Origin: Peptoniphilus_B koenoeneniae
GTDB lineage: Bacteria; Bacillota; Clostridia; Tissierellales; Peptoniphilaceae
DNA: 64,000 nt
Direction of reading: 5' to 3'
Assembly (NCBI RefSeq): GCF_030812875.1
Contig: NZ_JAUSTN010000001.1
Span: 186,001 to 250,000 of the forward strand
Shown here: positions 1 to 8,545 of the stretch, one piece after another
Layout: each line of letters opens with the position of its first letter
How positions within the stretch are numbered: the first letter of the stretch is position 1
Made by a program: the position numbers and the translations under genes
The notes under the pieces: model-generated
Databases searched by the model: none
Seen by the model: only the letters and a program-made list of their open reading frames with translations
Told to the model about the DNA's origin: nothing

Positions 1-324
1 ATTAAAGTGAATCCCTTTTGATATGTAGCATTTAATTTCATTGTTTTTATTGTCCTTAACAACTAATTCATAAAAATTTCCTTTATCAATAATCTTCGAA
101 TTTAAATTATCTCTTTTTCTTTCAAAATTTAATATTTTTCCGCTATATAGCTGACCTATATTTTCTTCCATAAAATTTTTTAAATTTAAACTTTCTTCTA
201 TTCTGTCATTTGCTTTTTTTGAATGACTTTGACTTATATAAAAAATAGGTAAAATACTTGCAACTACTATAGATAAAATTGCAATAGATGCAATTACTTC
301 CACCATTAAGAATCCTTTTTTCAT
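1..324 (-). CDS. Prepilin-like minor pilin (partial, runs off window)
   Basis: The reading frame starts at ATG 324 and stays open to base 1, giving about 108 residues with the C-terminus outside the window. The N-terminus reads MKKGFLMVEV followed by a long hydrophobic helix. This is a type III signal peptide: short basic leader, Gly, Phe, then Glu at +5. Such proteins are cleaved and N-methylated by prepilin peptidase and assembled into type IV pili or pseudopili. The start overlaps the stop of the preceding prepilin gene (ATGA), so the two are co-transcribed. The class (ComGD/GE/GF- or GspI/J-like) cannot be told from the fragment. Confidence 0.8.
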   Translation of the reverse strand, partial: MKKGFLMVEVIASIAILSIVVASILPIFYISQSHSKKANDRIEESLNLKNFMEENIGQLYSGKILNFERKRDNLNSKIIDKGNFYELVVKDNKNNEIKCYISKGIHFN

Positions 325-749
325 TTTTCAACCTTCAAATTTATATTTCCCGTAACTGGAGCAACACTTATAATATATTTATTTTTACCATACAAAATCA
401 GAGTTCCTTGTCCTCTATAAGACGAAGCTCCTCTTTTAGTCCAAGTAAATTTATTAAATTGAGGTTCTTTTTCTAAAGATAAAAATTTTAGATCTACATC
501 TTTAAAGTTTTTTTCTTTAGAAAATATTTTATAATTTTTGTTTTCTATTTTAAAATTAACATAATCTCCGATTTTAATTGCCATATTTCTCGCATACTTT
601 AAATCATCAACTAATTTTTCGGCTTCTTTTCTTTCGTTTAAGTTTGTAATACCGGTGATTTTTGGAATAGCAATTCCCAATATTATGCAAATAATAGAAA
701 TAACAATTATAAGCTCAATTAAAGTAAAACCTTTATTTCTCATATCCAT
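321..749 (-). CDS. GspH/ComGD-type prepilin
   Basis: This 142-residue protein has a class III prepilin leader (RNKGFTLIELIIVISI), with cleavage expected between Gly and Phe and the conserved Glu at +5. A hydrophobic helix follows to about residue 28, then a small soluble domain as in GspH/FimT pseudopilins. It would be processed by the peptidase at 22841-23551 and act as a minor pilin. It overlaps the PilO-like gene upstream by 17 bases and the next prepilin by 4, indicating an operon. The start could be ATG 749 or ATG 743; both keep the short leader and neither has a strong Shine-Dalgarno sequence. Confidence 0.85.
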   Translation of the reverse strand: MDMRNKGFTLIELIIVISIICIILGIAIPKITGITNLNERKEAEKLVDDLKYARNMAIKIGDYVNFKIENKNYKIFSKEKNFKDVDLKFLSLEKEPQFNKFTWTKRGASSYRGQGTLILYGKNKYIISVAPVTGNINLKVEK

Positions 750-1821
750 ATCTCTCTATGGAAAAAGAATTTGGATCTTTTTCTTCAATAGGAATTTCAT
801 AATAAAAGCCCTCTATTTCATCTTCATTTTCAAAAAGTAAACTATTTAGCTCAAAATTTTTATATTTTTCACTTATTTCATATCTTTGACCCTCTTTTAT
901 TAACCCGAATTTTCCCATCTGATTTTCTGTATAAAATTCAATAAAAAATCTTCCTCTTTGATCTTTCAAATCATTAAAAATTACATCAACATATCTGTTA
1001 TCAAACATAAAATTTGGATTGTAAGAAACTATATTCATGTTATTTATGAAATCTAAATTTGTACCGTATTGAGTTACTTCAATCGGGTCTTTTTCTTTTA
1101 AAGGTCCTTCTGAAACTAAAGGAGGTTTTTTATTCTCAACAATTTCATTTGTTTTATTTTCCTCTTTTTTCACCTTATTCTTTTCTAAATCTATATTTTT
1201 ATCTGATTTATTATAATTTTTTACCTTTTCTTTATTTAAATTTAAACTTGAAGTTTTTACCTTAATTTGGTTTACAGGTTTTGATTGAATTTTTGAATCT
1301 TTAAAATATATTTCTTTTAAATTTATATTTTTAGTATTTTCATCTGACAAATTTTCAGATTTTTTGTATGTATTATTAAATTTTTCATTTGTTATTATTA
1401 AAAAATTTCCTTCAAGACCAACTTTAGTTGTTTTAAGGTTCACTACTCTCAGTCTGTTTCCCAAATCTTCAAATAATGCAATTAATTGTTTTTCATTTCC
1501 ATTATAATTTGCAACTATTTTATTTAAGTCCCCCGTATTATTTATTGATGAAATTGAAATTAAATTTCCATCAATTATATTATTTATTGGCCTATCCGAT
1601 TTATAAGTTATTTTTTCTTCTTTTTCAACCTTTATCGGTTCTTCTAAAGTTTCTTTATTAATTTCAATTTGACTTTTAAAAGCTGAGATTTCATTTTTTA
1701 AAGGTTGGTATAAATTTCTAAAAATTAAAATTTCAAGTATTAAAAACCCCAAAATTACAATTAAAAATTTTTCACGCTTTGTAAGTTTACGTTTACATAT
1801 TAATAGTTCAAATTTTTCCAT
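733..1821 (-). CDS. PilO-like inner-membrane pilus assembly protein (inferred)
   Basis: The protein has 362 residues. A short basic cytoplasmic N-terminus is followed by one membrane helix at about residues 18-37, then a Lys/Glu/Asn-rich coiled-coil-like stretch to about residue 225. The C-terminal domain of about 120 residues is rich in Phe and Tyr and is not recognised. One N-terminal helix plus a coiled coil is the architecture of PilO/GspM alignment-complex proteins, and the gene lies directly before two prepilin genes, so a pilus role is inferred from architecture and context. The ATG at 1821 is preceded by AGAGGAAG. It overlaps the SGNH hydrolase gene by 14 bases. Confidence 0.55.
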   Translation of the reverse strand: MEKFELLICKRKLTKREKFLIVILGFLILEILIFRNLYQPLKNEISAFKSQIEINKETLEEPIKVEKEEKITYKSDRPINNIIDGNLISISSINNTGDLNKIVANYNGNEKQLIALFEDLGNRLRVVNLKTTKVGLEGNFLIITNEKFNNTYKKSENLSDENTKNINLKEIYFKDSKIQSKPVNQIKVKTSSLNLNKEKVKNYNKSDKNIDLEKNKVKKEENKTNEIVENKKPPLVSEGPLKEKDPIEVTQYGTNLDFINNMNIVSYNPNFMFDNRYVDVIFNDLKDQRGRFFIEFYTENQMGKFGLIKEGQRYEISEKYKNFELNSLLFENEDEIEGFYYEIPIEEKDPNSFSIERYGYEK

Positions 1822-2353
1822 AAACTTCCTCTATTTCACTTTTAAATATTTTATACAAAACTTTGTGTCCTTCCGTGTTTGGATGAATCCCATCAAAAGT
1901 TAAATTTTCTTTTAAAATAAATTTTCTATAAAAATTAATTATATTTACATTTGAATCAAATTTTGTATCTAAAATTATTTTTTCAAATTCTCTCAATTTA
2001 TTAACGGTTGATTTATATGTAAAATTGTCGTAATAAGACCAAGACTCATAATTAATAACAGAAAAAGGAATTCCCAAAAAGATATTTTCAACACCTTTAA
2101 TATTTTCAATTATTTTTAAATAATTTTCATATACATGGCTTAAGGATTTACCGTTTGAAAAATCATTGATGCCTGCCATGAAAAAAATATCATTTTTTAA
2201 ATTTATATTTATCATGTTTTTTAACAAGCCATCTGTTTCAAGACCGTTTATTCCATAATTATTTATTTTGCAGGGCAAGGAATAATCTAAAAAAGATTTT
2301 TTTACTCCAAATCCATTTACTATTGAATCTCCATAACAATTTAAAGTTTTCAT
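1808..2353 (-). CDS. SGNH/GDSL-family hydrolase
   Basis: This 181-residue protein has the SGNH blocks in order: GDSIVNG with nucleophile Ser10, a Gly-Ile-Asn-Gly near residue 33, GIND in block III, and DGIHPN with the Asp154/His157 pair. It has no signal peptide or membrane helix, so it appears cytoplasmic. Family members are esterases, lipases or carbohydrate O-deacetylases; the substrate cannot be told from sequence. It is the first gene of the left-hand pilus operon and overlaps the PilO-like gene. No Shine-Dalgarno sequence precedes the ATG, and a TATACT box ends only six bases upstream of it. Confidence 0.8.
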   Translation of the reverse strand: MKTLNCYGDSIVNGFGVKKSFLDYSLPCKINNYGINGLETDGLLKNMININLKNDIFFMAGINDFSNGKSLSHVYENYLKIIENIKGVENIFLGIPFSVINYESWSYYDNFTYKSTVNKLREFEKIILDTKFDSNVNIINFYRKFILKENLTFDGIHPNTEGHKVLYKIFKSEIEEVYGKI

Positions 2354-2359
2354 AAGAAA

Positions 2360-2365
2360 AGTATA
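2360..2365 (-). promoter_or_regulatory. Candidate -10 box for SGNH/pilus operon
   Basis: A TATACT hexamer ends six bases before the ATG at 2353, so transcription would begin at or very near the start codon. No convincing -35 is visible in the A/T-rich upstream DNA. The alternative is readthrough from the PII-like gene. Confidence 0.35.
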
Positions 2366-2395
2366 CTACATTTTTTATAAATTTTTATAAACAAT

Positions 2396-2419
2396 AAAAA
2401 ATTGGGATCTCTCCCAATT
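2396..2419 (-). terminator. Rho-independent terminator of DUF4153/PII-like operon
   Basis: An 8-bp stem (AATTGGGA / TCCCAATT) with a GAGA loop is followed on the minus strand by a T-run. It overlaps the stop codon of the PII-like gene. Confidence 0.8.
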
Positions 2420-2753
2420 ATTTTGTAAGTCCTTCCACATCATCTACATTTAAAGTAAACATTATTCCTGTGTTGGCTTTTGACATATCCCCTAATATTT
2501 TTCTTACACATTTTTTTGCGATATCAATCTTCTCATCATCTAAAACTAAGAAGATTGTTTTATTATAGTTAATAGGACTTGGCATAAAAATTTTAAGATA
2601 AGTAAAATATCCTTCTTCAATATATTTATTTGTTAGATTTCCTAAGCCTTTGCTTTCTAAAATTGTGCCTCCTTTAATGTCATTTTCAGCAAACTCTTCA
2701 ACTAATTCTCTTAAATGTTCTTCGTTATTAATAACTATAAATAATATTTTCAT
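2418..2753 (-). CDS. PII-like (GlnB-fold) small protein
   Basis: This 111-residue protein has a PII-like pattern: a first strand KILFIVINN, a helix, the segment KGGTILESKGLG, and a late strand before a second helix. PII-like proteins are trimers that bind nucleotides or small ligands and regulate membrane or enzyme partners. The T-loop region looks short and the canonical uridylylated Tyr is not evident, so it is probably not a classical nitrogen PII. It lies directly after a polytopic DUF4153 protein, whose stop codon is at 2755-2757. ATG 2753 is chosen because the fold starts there; an in-frame GTG at 2762 is possible. No good Shine-Dalgarno sequence is seen, so translation may be coupled. 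Confidence 0.6.
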   Translation of the reverse strand: MKILFIVINNEEHLRELVEEFAENDIKGGTILESKGLGNLTNKYIEEGYFTYLKIFMPSPINYNKTIFLVLDDEKIDIAKKCVRKILGDMSKANTGIMFTLNVDDVEGLTK

Positions 2754-2754
2754 T

Positions 2755-4518
2755 TCATTCACTTGTTAATAAATATAGATGCAAATAAAAATCTTTTAAA
2801 TCATCCATTGAATTAAAAAATACATCTCTGAATATAACTTTGTAATTGATATTATCTTTACTTCCTTCTATGGTTAAATAATCAATGTTGATATTTGAAT
2901 TTTCTTCTTTTAAAACAATTAATTTATCTTTTATTTCTTTTAAATTTATTTCAAGCAAAGGATAAAAATCTTTGCCTTTTTTATATAAAATTTTGCATTT
3001 ATTATCTTCAAACTTATAGGTATATTTATCATTCTTATTTTCACTTTGATCTTGTCCTGTATCAATTTCAGTAAAAGTTTTATAGTTTGATACATCTATC
3101 TCAGATAACGATGTTGCACTTATATAAGCATTATCCATATCACTAACAGCTTTTTCATCTTCTGATGATAGATTAAGATCTCCAATATCAAATCCAAAAA
3201 TTTGCTTAAAAGATTTTGTTCCATCTCCCAAATATTTTAACTGACTTTTTTGATATCTATAATTTAAATAATTTGTAATATCTAAAATTTGTTTTTTATC
3301 ATCTTCCGAAAGATTTTTGTTTGGGGTTATGATTTCACCTTTTAACATTTTATTTTTATCAAGAATTTTATAAAGTCTCGCCTCTTGACTTAAAAGTGAA
3401 ATGTTGTAAGCGGACTGAGGCCCTATTGTAGATATTAAAATAACAATAACTAAAATAATAGGAATGGTTATATTTGAACTATCTTTATAAAAAATATAGT
3501 ATAGCATTGACAAAAGTGAAAAAATCCCGCCTGCAATAACATAATATCTATTTGGTGTTAAACCATATTCTGATACTCTTATGCACATTGAATAAAACAT
3601 AAATAATATCAATGGTAAAATTATTATAGGCATTATTTTTTTAAAGGATTTGGATATATCTGTTTCAATAATCTTATTTATAAACAATACTCCTACGCAT
3701 ACAAGGGAATACCATACAACAAGATTGGAAATAATATTTTGAGGAACCTCTCTTGTGAATATAATTTTTATAAAATAAATATAAAGTATTATTGCATATA
3801 TACTGCATAAAGGTATTACTATAAAATCTATAAGTTTTTCAAATACACTTCCAAATTTATAATCATTTAAAGGATTTTGAATTTTAGGCAATTGAGATAA
3901 AAATATTAGAAAATTAAAGGGTATAAAAATTACTATAAAAATATAAAAATAAAATTTCGAACTTATCTTTGCGTTCAATAATAAATTTATAGTTAATATA
4001 ATTGCACTTAAACCTATAAAAAGAATTATTGAATAAGAAAATGATATTATTATGTTTTTATAAATATTAACTGCATATGCAATATAATCGTTGTGGTAAA
4101 ATATTTTCGATATGAAAAAAACGCAAATAAATAAAGCAAATAGCACTCCGAAGTATACATGAGCTGAATCATATTTAAACCCGTCTTTAAATAAATTTAT
4201 TACAACTGACATGGCATAAACAATTGGAAGTGATATTATATAACAAGAAATTATAAATAATTTATTTTTTTTCTTATCTGATTCATCCTTTGCAGAATAT
4301 TGGATTCCTTCAGAAAATAATTTTATATTTAGGTATAAAAAAACTGAAAATATAGATATTAAGCCATAACGAATGAACTTTTCATTTAATTTTTCAGGAT
4401 AAATTCCACATATAAAGAAAATTGCAGCTAATATTGATATAAATATAGGTAAAGGAAATCTTTCAAAAGATGACTTTGAATTTATTAATATTTGCTTTAG
4501 TCGATTCATTGGTTTCAT
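2755..4518 (-). CDS. DUF4153-family polytopic membrane protein
   Basis: The protein has 587 residues. About ten to twelve hydrophobic helices fill the first roughly 380 residues, and a hydrophilic C-terminal domain of about 200 residues follows the last one. The segment RVSEYGLTPNRYYV followed by a membrane helix is characteristic of DUF4153 proteins of Firmicutes. The molecular function of this family is not established. The gene has its own good promoter (4551-4579) and an AGGGGG ribosome binding site, and is followed at once by the PII-like gene, so the pair probably works together. Confidence 0.75.
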   Translation of the reverse strand: MKPMNRLKQILINSKSSFERFPLPIFISILAAIFFICGIYPEKLNEKFIRYGLISIFSVFLYLNIKLFSEGIQYSAKDESDKKKNKLFIISCYIISLPIVYAMSVVINLFKDGFKYDSAHVYFGVLFALFICVFFISKIFYHNDYIAYAVNIYKNIIISFSYSIILFIGLSAIILTINLLLNAKISSKFYFYIFIVIFIPFNFLIFLSQLPKIQNPLNDYKFGSVFEKLIDFIVIPLCSIYAIILYIYFIKIIFTREVPQNIISNLVVWYSLVCVGVLFINKIIETDISKSFKKIMPIIILPLILFMFYSMCIRVSEYGLTPNRYYVIAGGIFSLLSMLYYIFYKDSSNITIPIILVIVILISTIGPQSAYNISLLSQEARLYKILDKNKMLKGEIITPNKNLSEDDKKQILDITNYLNYRYQKSQLKYLGDGTKSFKQIFGFDIGDLNLSSEDEKAVSDMDNAYISATSLSEIDVSNYKTFTEIDTGQDQSENKNDKYTYKFEDNKCKILYKKGKDFYPLLEINLKEIKDKLIVLKEENSNINIDYLTIEGSKDNINYKVIFRDVFFNSMDDLKDFYLHLYLLTSE

Positions 4519-4550
4519 CTATTTAGCCCCCTAAAGAAATTATATACTTG

Positions 4551-4579
4551 AGTATAATGTTCTTCCACAATTAAGTAAA
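4551..4579 (-). promoter_or_regulatory. Sigma-A promoter of DUF4153/PII-like operon
   Basis: On the minus strand TTTACT (-35) is separated by 17 bases from TATACT (-10), 32 bases upstream of the ATG at 4518. Confidence 0.6.
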
Positions 4580-4641
4580 TTTTTAACTTAATTTTAACCT
4601 CTTTGTAAATTTTCATCCCTAATCCACTAAAATTTCGATTA

Positions 4642-6138
4642 TTAATTATCCTTTGCCCAATCTTTTGATTTTATAGCAGCTCGGTGCCATCTATCCACTA
4701 ATTCATTTCTTTTTATTTCATCCATTTGAGGTTTAAAAATTTTATAACTATTTGTTTTTTTCTTAAGATCTTCCATATTTTTATAAATTTTTACACTCAA
4801 ACCGGCAAGAAAAGCAGCTCCCTTTGCTGTCGTTTCAACTATAGAAGGTCTTTCTACATCCACTCCTATTATGTCTGATTGAAATTGCATTAAAAAATTA
4901 TTATTGCTTGCTCCTCCATCAACCTTTAATTTTTTAAGTTTAAATTTGCAGTCTTCTTCCATTGCATTTAAAACGTCATAAGATAAAAATGCAATAGATT
5001 CAAGAGTAGCCCTGATTATATGGTATTTATTTGTTCCCCTGGTTATACCAACAATTGTTCCTCTTGCATATTGATCCCAATATGGAGCTCCAAGTCCTGT
5101 AAAAGCAGGTACAACAAAACAATCCAAAGTGTCCTTTACTTTTGATGCCATGTATTCAGAATCTTGAGAGCTTTCTATTAAGTGCATCTCATCTCTCAAC
5201 CACTGAATTGCAGATCCTGCAACAAATATTGATCCCTCTAATGCATAATAAACTTTTTCTTCTATAGCCCAGGCTATTGTAGTAACAAGACCGTTCTTAG
5301 AGAAAATAGGCTTTTGCCCTGTATTCATAAGTAGAAAAGCCCCTGTCCCATATGTATTTTTTGCTTCCGCTTCTTCAAAGCATAACTGTCCAAACAATGC
5401 TGATTGCTGATCCCCGATAGCAGCTGCTATAGGAATATTTCCTCCTAAAAACTTATCATCACTTAATCCATAAACCTGACAAGAAGATTTTACTTGGGGT
5501 AAAAGAGATTTAGGTATGTCCAGTAAAGTTAAGATTTCATCATCCCAGGTGAGGGTGTTTATGTTAAAAAGCATAGTTCTTGAAGCATTGGAATAATCAG
5601 TAACATGAAGTTTGTTGCCACTTAATTTATAAATAAGCCAGGTATCAATTGTTCCGAAATAAAGTTGACCCTTTTCTGCCTTCTCTCTAGCACCTTCAAC
5701 ATTATCCAATATCCACTTTATCTTTGTAGCTGAAAAGTATGCATCAATAACTAATCCTGTTTTCTTTCTAAAAAATTCTTCATATCCTCTATCTTTAAGG
5801 CTGTCACAAAATTCGGAGGTTCTTCTACACTGCCAAACAATGGCATTATAAATTGGTTCTCCTGTTTTTTTATCCCATATTACAGTCGTTTCTCTTTGAT
5901 TTGTAATTCCTATAGCCTTTATATCACTTGGTGATATTCCGACTTTTGACATAGCTTCAACAGCTGTTCCTATTTGAGTAGACCATATTTCATTTGGATC
6001 ATGCTCAACATATCCAGGTTTTGGAAAATATTGAGCAAAATTTTTTTGTGCTGAAGAAATAATATTTCCAAATTCATCAAATATTATTGTACGACTGCTT
6101 GTTGTTCCGGCATCAAATGCCATAATATATTTTTTCAT
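4642..6138 (-). CDS. glpK: Glycerol kinase
   Basis: This FGGY-family kinase has 498 residues, the normal length. It phosphorylates glycerol to sn-glycerol-3-phosphate with ATP in the cytoplasm. The N-terminal phosphate-binding motif (FDAGTTSSR), a GDQQSALFGQ segment and NTYGTGAF are all present. In most Firmicutes the loop before GDQQ carries a His that is phosphorylated by PTS HPr (position 230-232); here the aligned residue is Lys229 in DDKFLGG, so phospho-activation seems absent. No glpF or glpD is adjacent. The gene overlaps truA by 4 bases (ATGA). Confidence 0.95.
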   Translation of the reverse strand: MKKYIMAFDAGTTSSRTIIFDEFGNIISSAQKNFAQYFPKPGYVEHDPNEIWSTQIGTAVEAMSKVGISPSDIKAIGITNQRETTVIWDKKTGEPIYNAIVWQCRRTSEFCDSLKDRGYEEFFRKKTGLVIDAYFSATKIKWILDNVEGAREKAEKGQLYFGTIDTWLIYKLSGNKLHVTDYSNASRTMLFNINTLTWDDEILTLLDIPKSLLPQVKSSCQVYGLSDDKFLGGNIPIAAAIGDQQSALFGQLCFEEAEAKNTYGTGAFLLMNTGQKPIFSKNGLVTTIAWAIEEKVYYALEGSIFVAGSAIQWLRDEMHLIESSQDSEYMASKVKDTLDCFVVPAFTGLGAPYWDQYARGTIVGITRGTNKYHIIRATLESIAFLSYDVLNAMEEDCKFKLKKLKVDGGASNNNFLMQFQSDIIGVDVERPSIVETTAKGAAFLAGLSVKIYKNMEDLKKKTNSYKIFKPQMDEIKRNELVDRWHRAAIKSKDWAKDN

Positions 6139-6878
6139 TTTTCTTCATCAAACCTTATATTCATTAAATATAGACCATGGGGCGGAGCTGTAAGTCCTGC
6201 ATACTTTCTTTCTTTTGCATAAAGAGCTTCTCTCATTAAATTTACATCTCTATCTGAACTTGCTATTTGAACTGCAGTGCCTACAATTATCCTAATCATA
6301 TTTTTTAAAAAACTTTTTCCATAAAAATCAATATAAATAAAATTATTTTCTTTTTTCACATCAATTCTATATAAAGTCCTTATAGTGTCTTTTACAATTG
6401 CATCTCTACCCATAAAAGATTTAAAGTCATGTTCTCCTATTAAACACTCAAGGCTTTTTTTCAGCTTATCTTCATCAATTTTAAAAGGATAGTGCCAAGA
6501 TCTATTATAAAAAAGTGCGTTCTTATATTTGCCGTTAAAAATTACATACCTATAATGTTTTTCAATTGAATTATACCTGCAATGAAAATCATCCTTTACA
6601 AGTTTTGCTTCTATTACCGATATTTCATTTGGCAGATGAAAATTTATAACTCGCGGCAAATTTCCAAGGTCAATTGTAGTGTTTGAATAAAAATTGACAT
6701 ATTGACCTAAGGCATGCACTCCTCTATCTGTTCTACCTGAGTAAAATAATTTAACCTTATGTTTAACCGTATCTTCAACAGCCTTTGTTAAAACACCTTC
6801 TACTGTTTTAAGCTTAGGTTGTTTTTGAAATCCATAAAATTTTGTTCCATCATAGGTTACTTTAAGTCTTATGTTCAT
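6135..6878 (-). CDS. truA: tRNA pseudouridine(38-40) synthase
   Basis: TruA isomerises uridines 38-40 in the anticodon arm of many tRNAs. The protein has 247 residues, the standard length, with the catalytic Asp51 in SGRTDRGVHALGQ. It follows the ecfA1-ecfA2-ecfT transporter core, as in many Firmicutes, but is followed here by glpK instead of the usual rplM-rpsI. It begins 2 bases after the ecfT stop codon. Confidence 0.95.
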   Translation of the reverse strand: MNIRLKVTYDGTKFYGFQKQPKLKTVEGVLTKAVEDTVKHKVKLFYSGRTDRGVHALGQYVNFYSNTTIDLGNLPRVINFHLPNEISVIEAKLVKDDFHCRYNSIEKHYRYVIFNGKYKNALFYNRSWHYPFKIDEDKLKKSLECLIGEHDFKSFMGRDAIVKDTIRTLYRIDVKKENNFIYIDFYGKSFLKNMIRIIVGTAVQIASSDRDVNLMREALYAKERKYAGLTAPPHGLYLMNIRFDEEK

Positions 6879-6879
6879 T

Positions 6880-7692
6880 TTAAAATTTCCACAATTTAAT
6901 AATACTTGTAAATATTATTAGGGCAAAAAATAATGTTGAAGTAGAAAAAACAAAATAATCTTTTCTAACTATTTTTAATTCATTTAATCTTGTTCTATTT
7001 TCTCCTCCCCTATAACATCTTGCTTCCATTGCAATTGCCAGTTCATCGGCTCTTCTGAAAGAAGAAATAAAAAGTGGTACTAAAAGAGGAACTAAATTTT
7101 TTGCTCTTTTTATAATATTTCCCGATTCAAAATCTGCTCCTCTTGCCTTTTGTGCCTTCATAATCTTATCTGTTTCTTCTATAAGAGTTGGGATAAATCT
7201 TAATGCTATTGTCATCATCATTGAAATTTCATGAGCAGGAAGTCCTATTTTAGCAAATGGATTCATAAGTGACTCAAGACCATCTGTAAGCTCAATAGGA
7301 GAAGTTGTTAAAGTTAAAAGAGATGTGCCCCAAACTAAAAGTACAATTCTTACAGAAGTCATTGAAGCAAGTTTCAAAGATTCTTTAGTAATGGATAAAG
7401 GTCCAAGTCTAAATATTTCTTCTCCTCCAACAAATAATAAATTAATTACAAATGTAACTAAAATTATCCATCTAAGAGGTTTTAAACCTTTAAAAACAGT
7501 GGAAAACTTTAAACTTGATGATAAAGTCGCCAAAATTAAAAAAATCCCAACAAAAATATATGGAGTAAATGAATCAATAAAAAATAACTGTAATATAAAA
7601 AACATTACACTAATAATTTTTAATTTAGGATTATATTTGTGAAGGACTGATTGCCCAGGATAGTATTGTCCTAAATTTATATCTTTAAGCAT
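6880..7692 (-). CDS. ecfT: ECF transporter transmembrane protein EcfT
   Basis: EcfT is the membrane scaffold that joins interchangeable vitamin- or metal-binding S components to the two ATPases. The 270-residue protein has about six hydrophobic segments and the two signature coupling motifs, KAQKARG near residue 174 and AMEARCYRG near residue 220. ATG 7692 is chosen because GGAGG lies five bases upstream; an upstream in-frame TTG (7704) would place that Shine-Dalgarno sequence inside the gene. It overlaps ecfA2 by 8 bases. Confidence 0.93.
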   Translation of the reverse strand: MLKDINLGQYYPGQSVLHKYNPKLKIISVMFFILQLFFIDSFTPYIFVGIFLILATLSSSLKFSTVFKGLKPLRWIILVTFVINLLFVGGEEIFRLGPLSITKESLKLASMTSVRIVLLVWGTSLLTLTTSPIELTDGLESLMNPFAKIGLPAHEISMMMTIALRFIPTLIEETDKIMKAQKARGADFESGNIIKRAKNLVPLLVPLFISSFRRADELAIAMEARCYRGGENRTRLNELKIVRKDYFVFSTSTLFFALIIFTSIIKLWKF

Positions 7693-8545
7693 TCTTTCCT
7701 CCAATAATCCGTTCTATTTCTTTATAAGCTTCATCAACAGTTATGCAATTAAGCTTTACATCTATACCTTTTTCTTTTAACTTTCTCATTATTTTTGTAG
7801 ATTCTGGAACTCCTAATCCAACTTTTTTTAATTCATCATAGTGCATAAAGATTTCTTCAGGTTTTCCGTCTAAAAACAGCTTTCCTTTATTCATGACAAT
7901 AATTCTTGTGGCAAATTTCGCAATATCATCCATTGAGTGGCTAACTATTACAATTGTTATTTCAGTACTTTTATATAACTTATAAATTTCATCTAAAATT
8001 TCATCTCTACCTTTTGGATCGAGACCTGCAGTTGGCTCATCGAGTACAAGAACTTCCGGCTTCATTGCAAGTATGCCTGCTATGGCAACTCTTCTTTTTT
8101 GTCCACCAGATAAGTCAAAGGGCGATTTATCTTTTAAATCTAAAGAAAGCCCTACAGCCTCCATTGAAAAATTAACTCTCCTTTCAATTTCTTCCTGACT
8201 CAAGCCCATATTTTTAGGACCATAGGAAATGTCCTTAAAAATAGTTTCTTCAAAAAGTTGATATTCCGGATATTGAAAAACCAAGCCAACTTTTTCTCTT
8301 ATTTTAGACATGTCCAACTTGTCTTTAAAAAGTTCCCTTCCGTCAACAATTACCCTGCCTTCACTTGCTTTTAAAAGTCCGTTCAAATGCTGAACTAAGG
8401 TTGACTTCCCACTTCCAGTGTGTCCTATAAGGCCAATAAACTCTCCCTTATTAATTTTTATATTTATGCTATCCAAGGCTTTTTTTTCAAAAGGTGTCCC
8501 TTTGGAGTATATGTGATTAAGATTCTCTATTTTGATAATTTCCAT
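7685..8545 (-). CDS. ecfA2: ECF transporter ATPase EcfA2
   Basis: This is one of two ATPases that power the energy-coupling-factor transporter module. In 286 residues it has Walker A GHTGSGKST, Q-loop VFQYPEYQLF, signature LSGGQKRR, Walker B with LDEPTAGLDP, and a switch His in IVSHSMDD, so it looks active. YPEYQLF is the EcfA2 (CbiO) type of Q-loop. It overlaps ecfA1 upstream by 19 bases and ecfT downstream by 8, and its ATG is preceded by GAGG. Confidence 0.95.
   Translation of the reverse strand: MEIIKIENLNHIYSKGTPFEKKALDSINIKINKGEFIGLIGHTGSGKSTLVQHLNGLLKASEGRVIVDGRELFKDKLDMSKIREKVGLVFQYPEYQLFEETIFKDISYGPKNMGLSQEEIERRVNFSMEAVGLSLDLKDKSPFDLSGGQKRRVAIAGILAMKPEVLVLDEPTAGLDPKGRDEILDEIYKLYKSTEITIVIVSHSMDDIAKFATRIIVMNKGKLFLDGKPEEIFMHYDELKKVGLGVPESTKIMRKLKEKGIDVKLNCITVDEAYKEIERIIGGKNA

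Noticed and set aside
4519..4641. Possible riboswitch or small gene between glpK and the DUF4153 gene
   Set aside because: Only a promoter and a weak A/T hairpin (around 4570-4594) are seen; no conserved riboswitch core or ORF with a start site was found.
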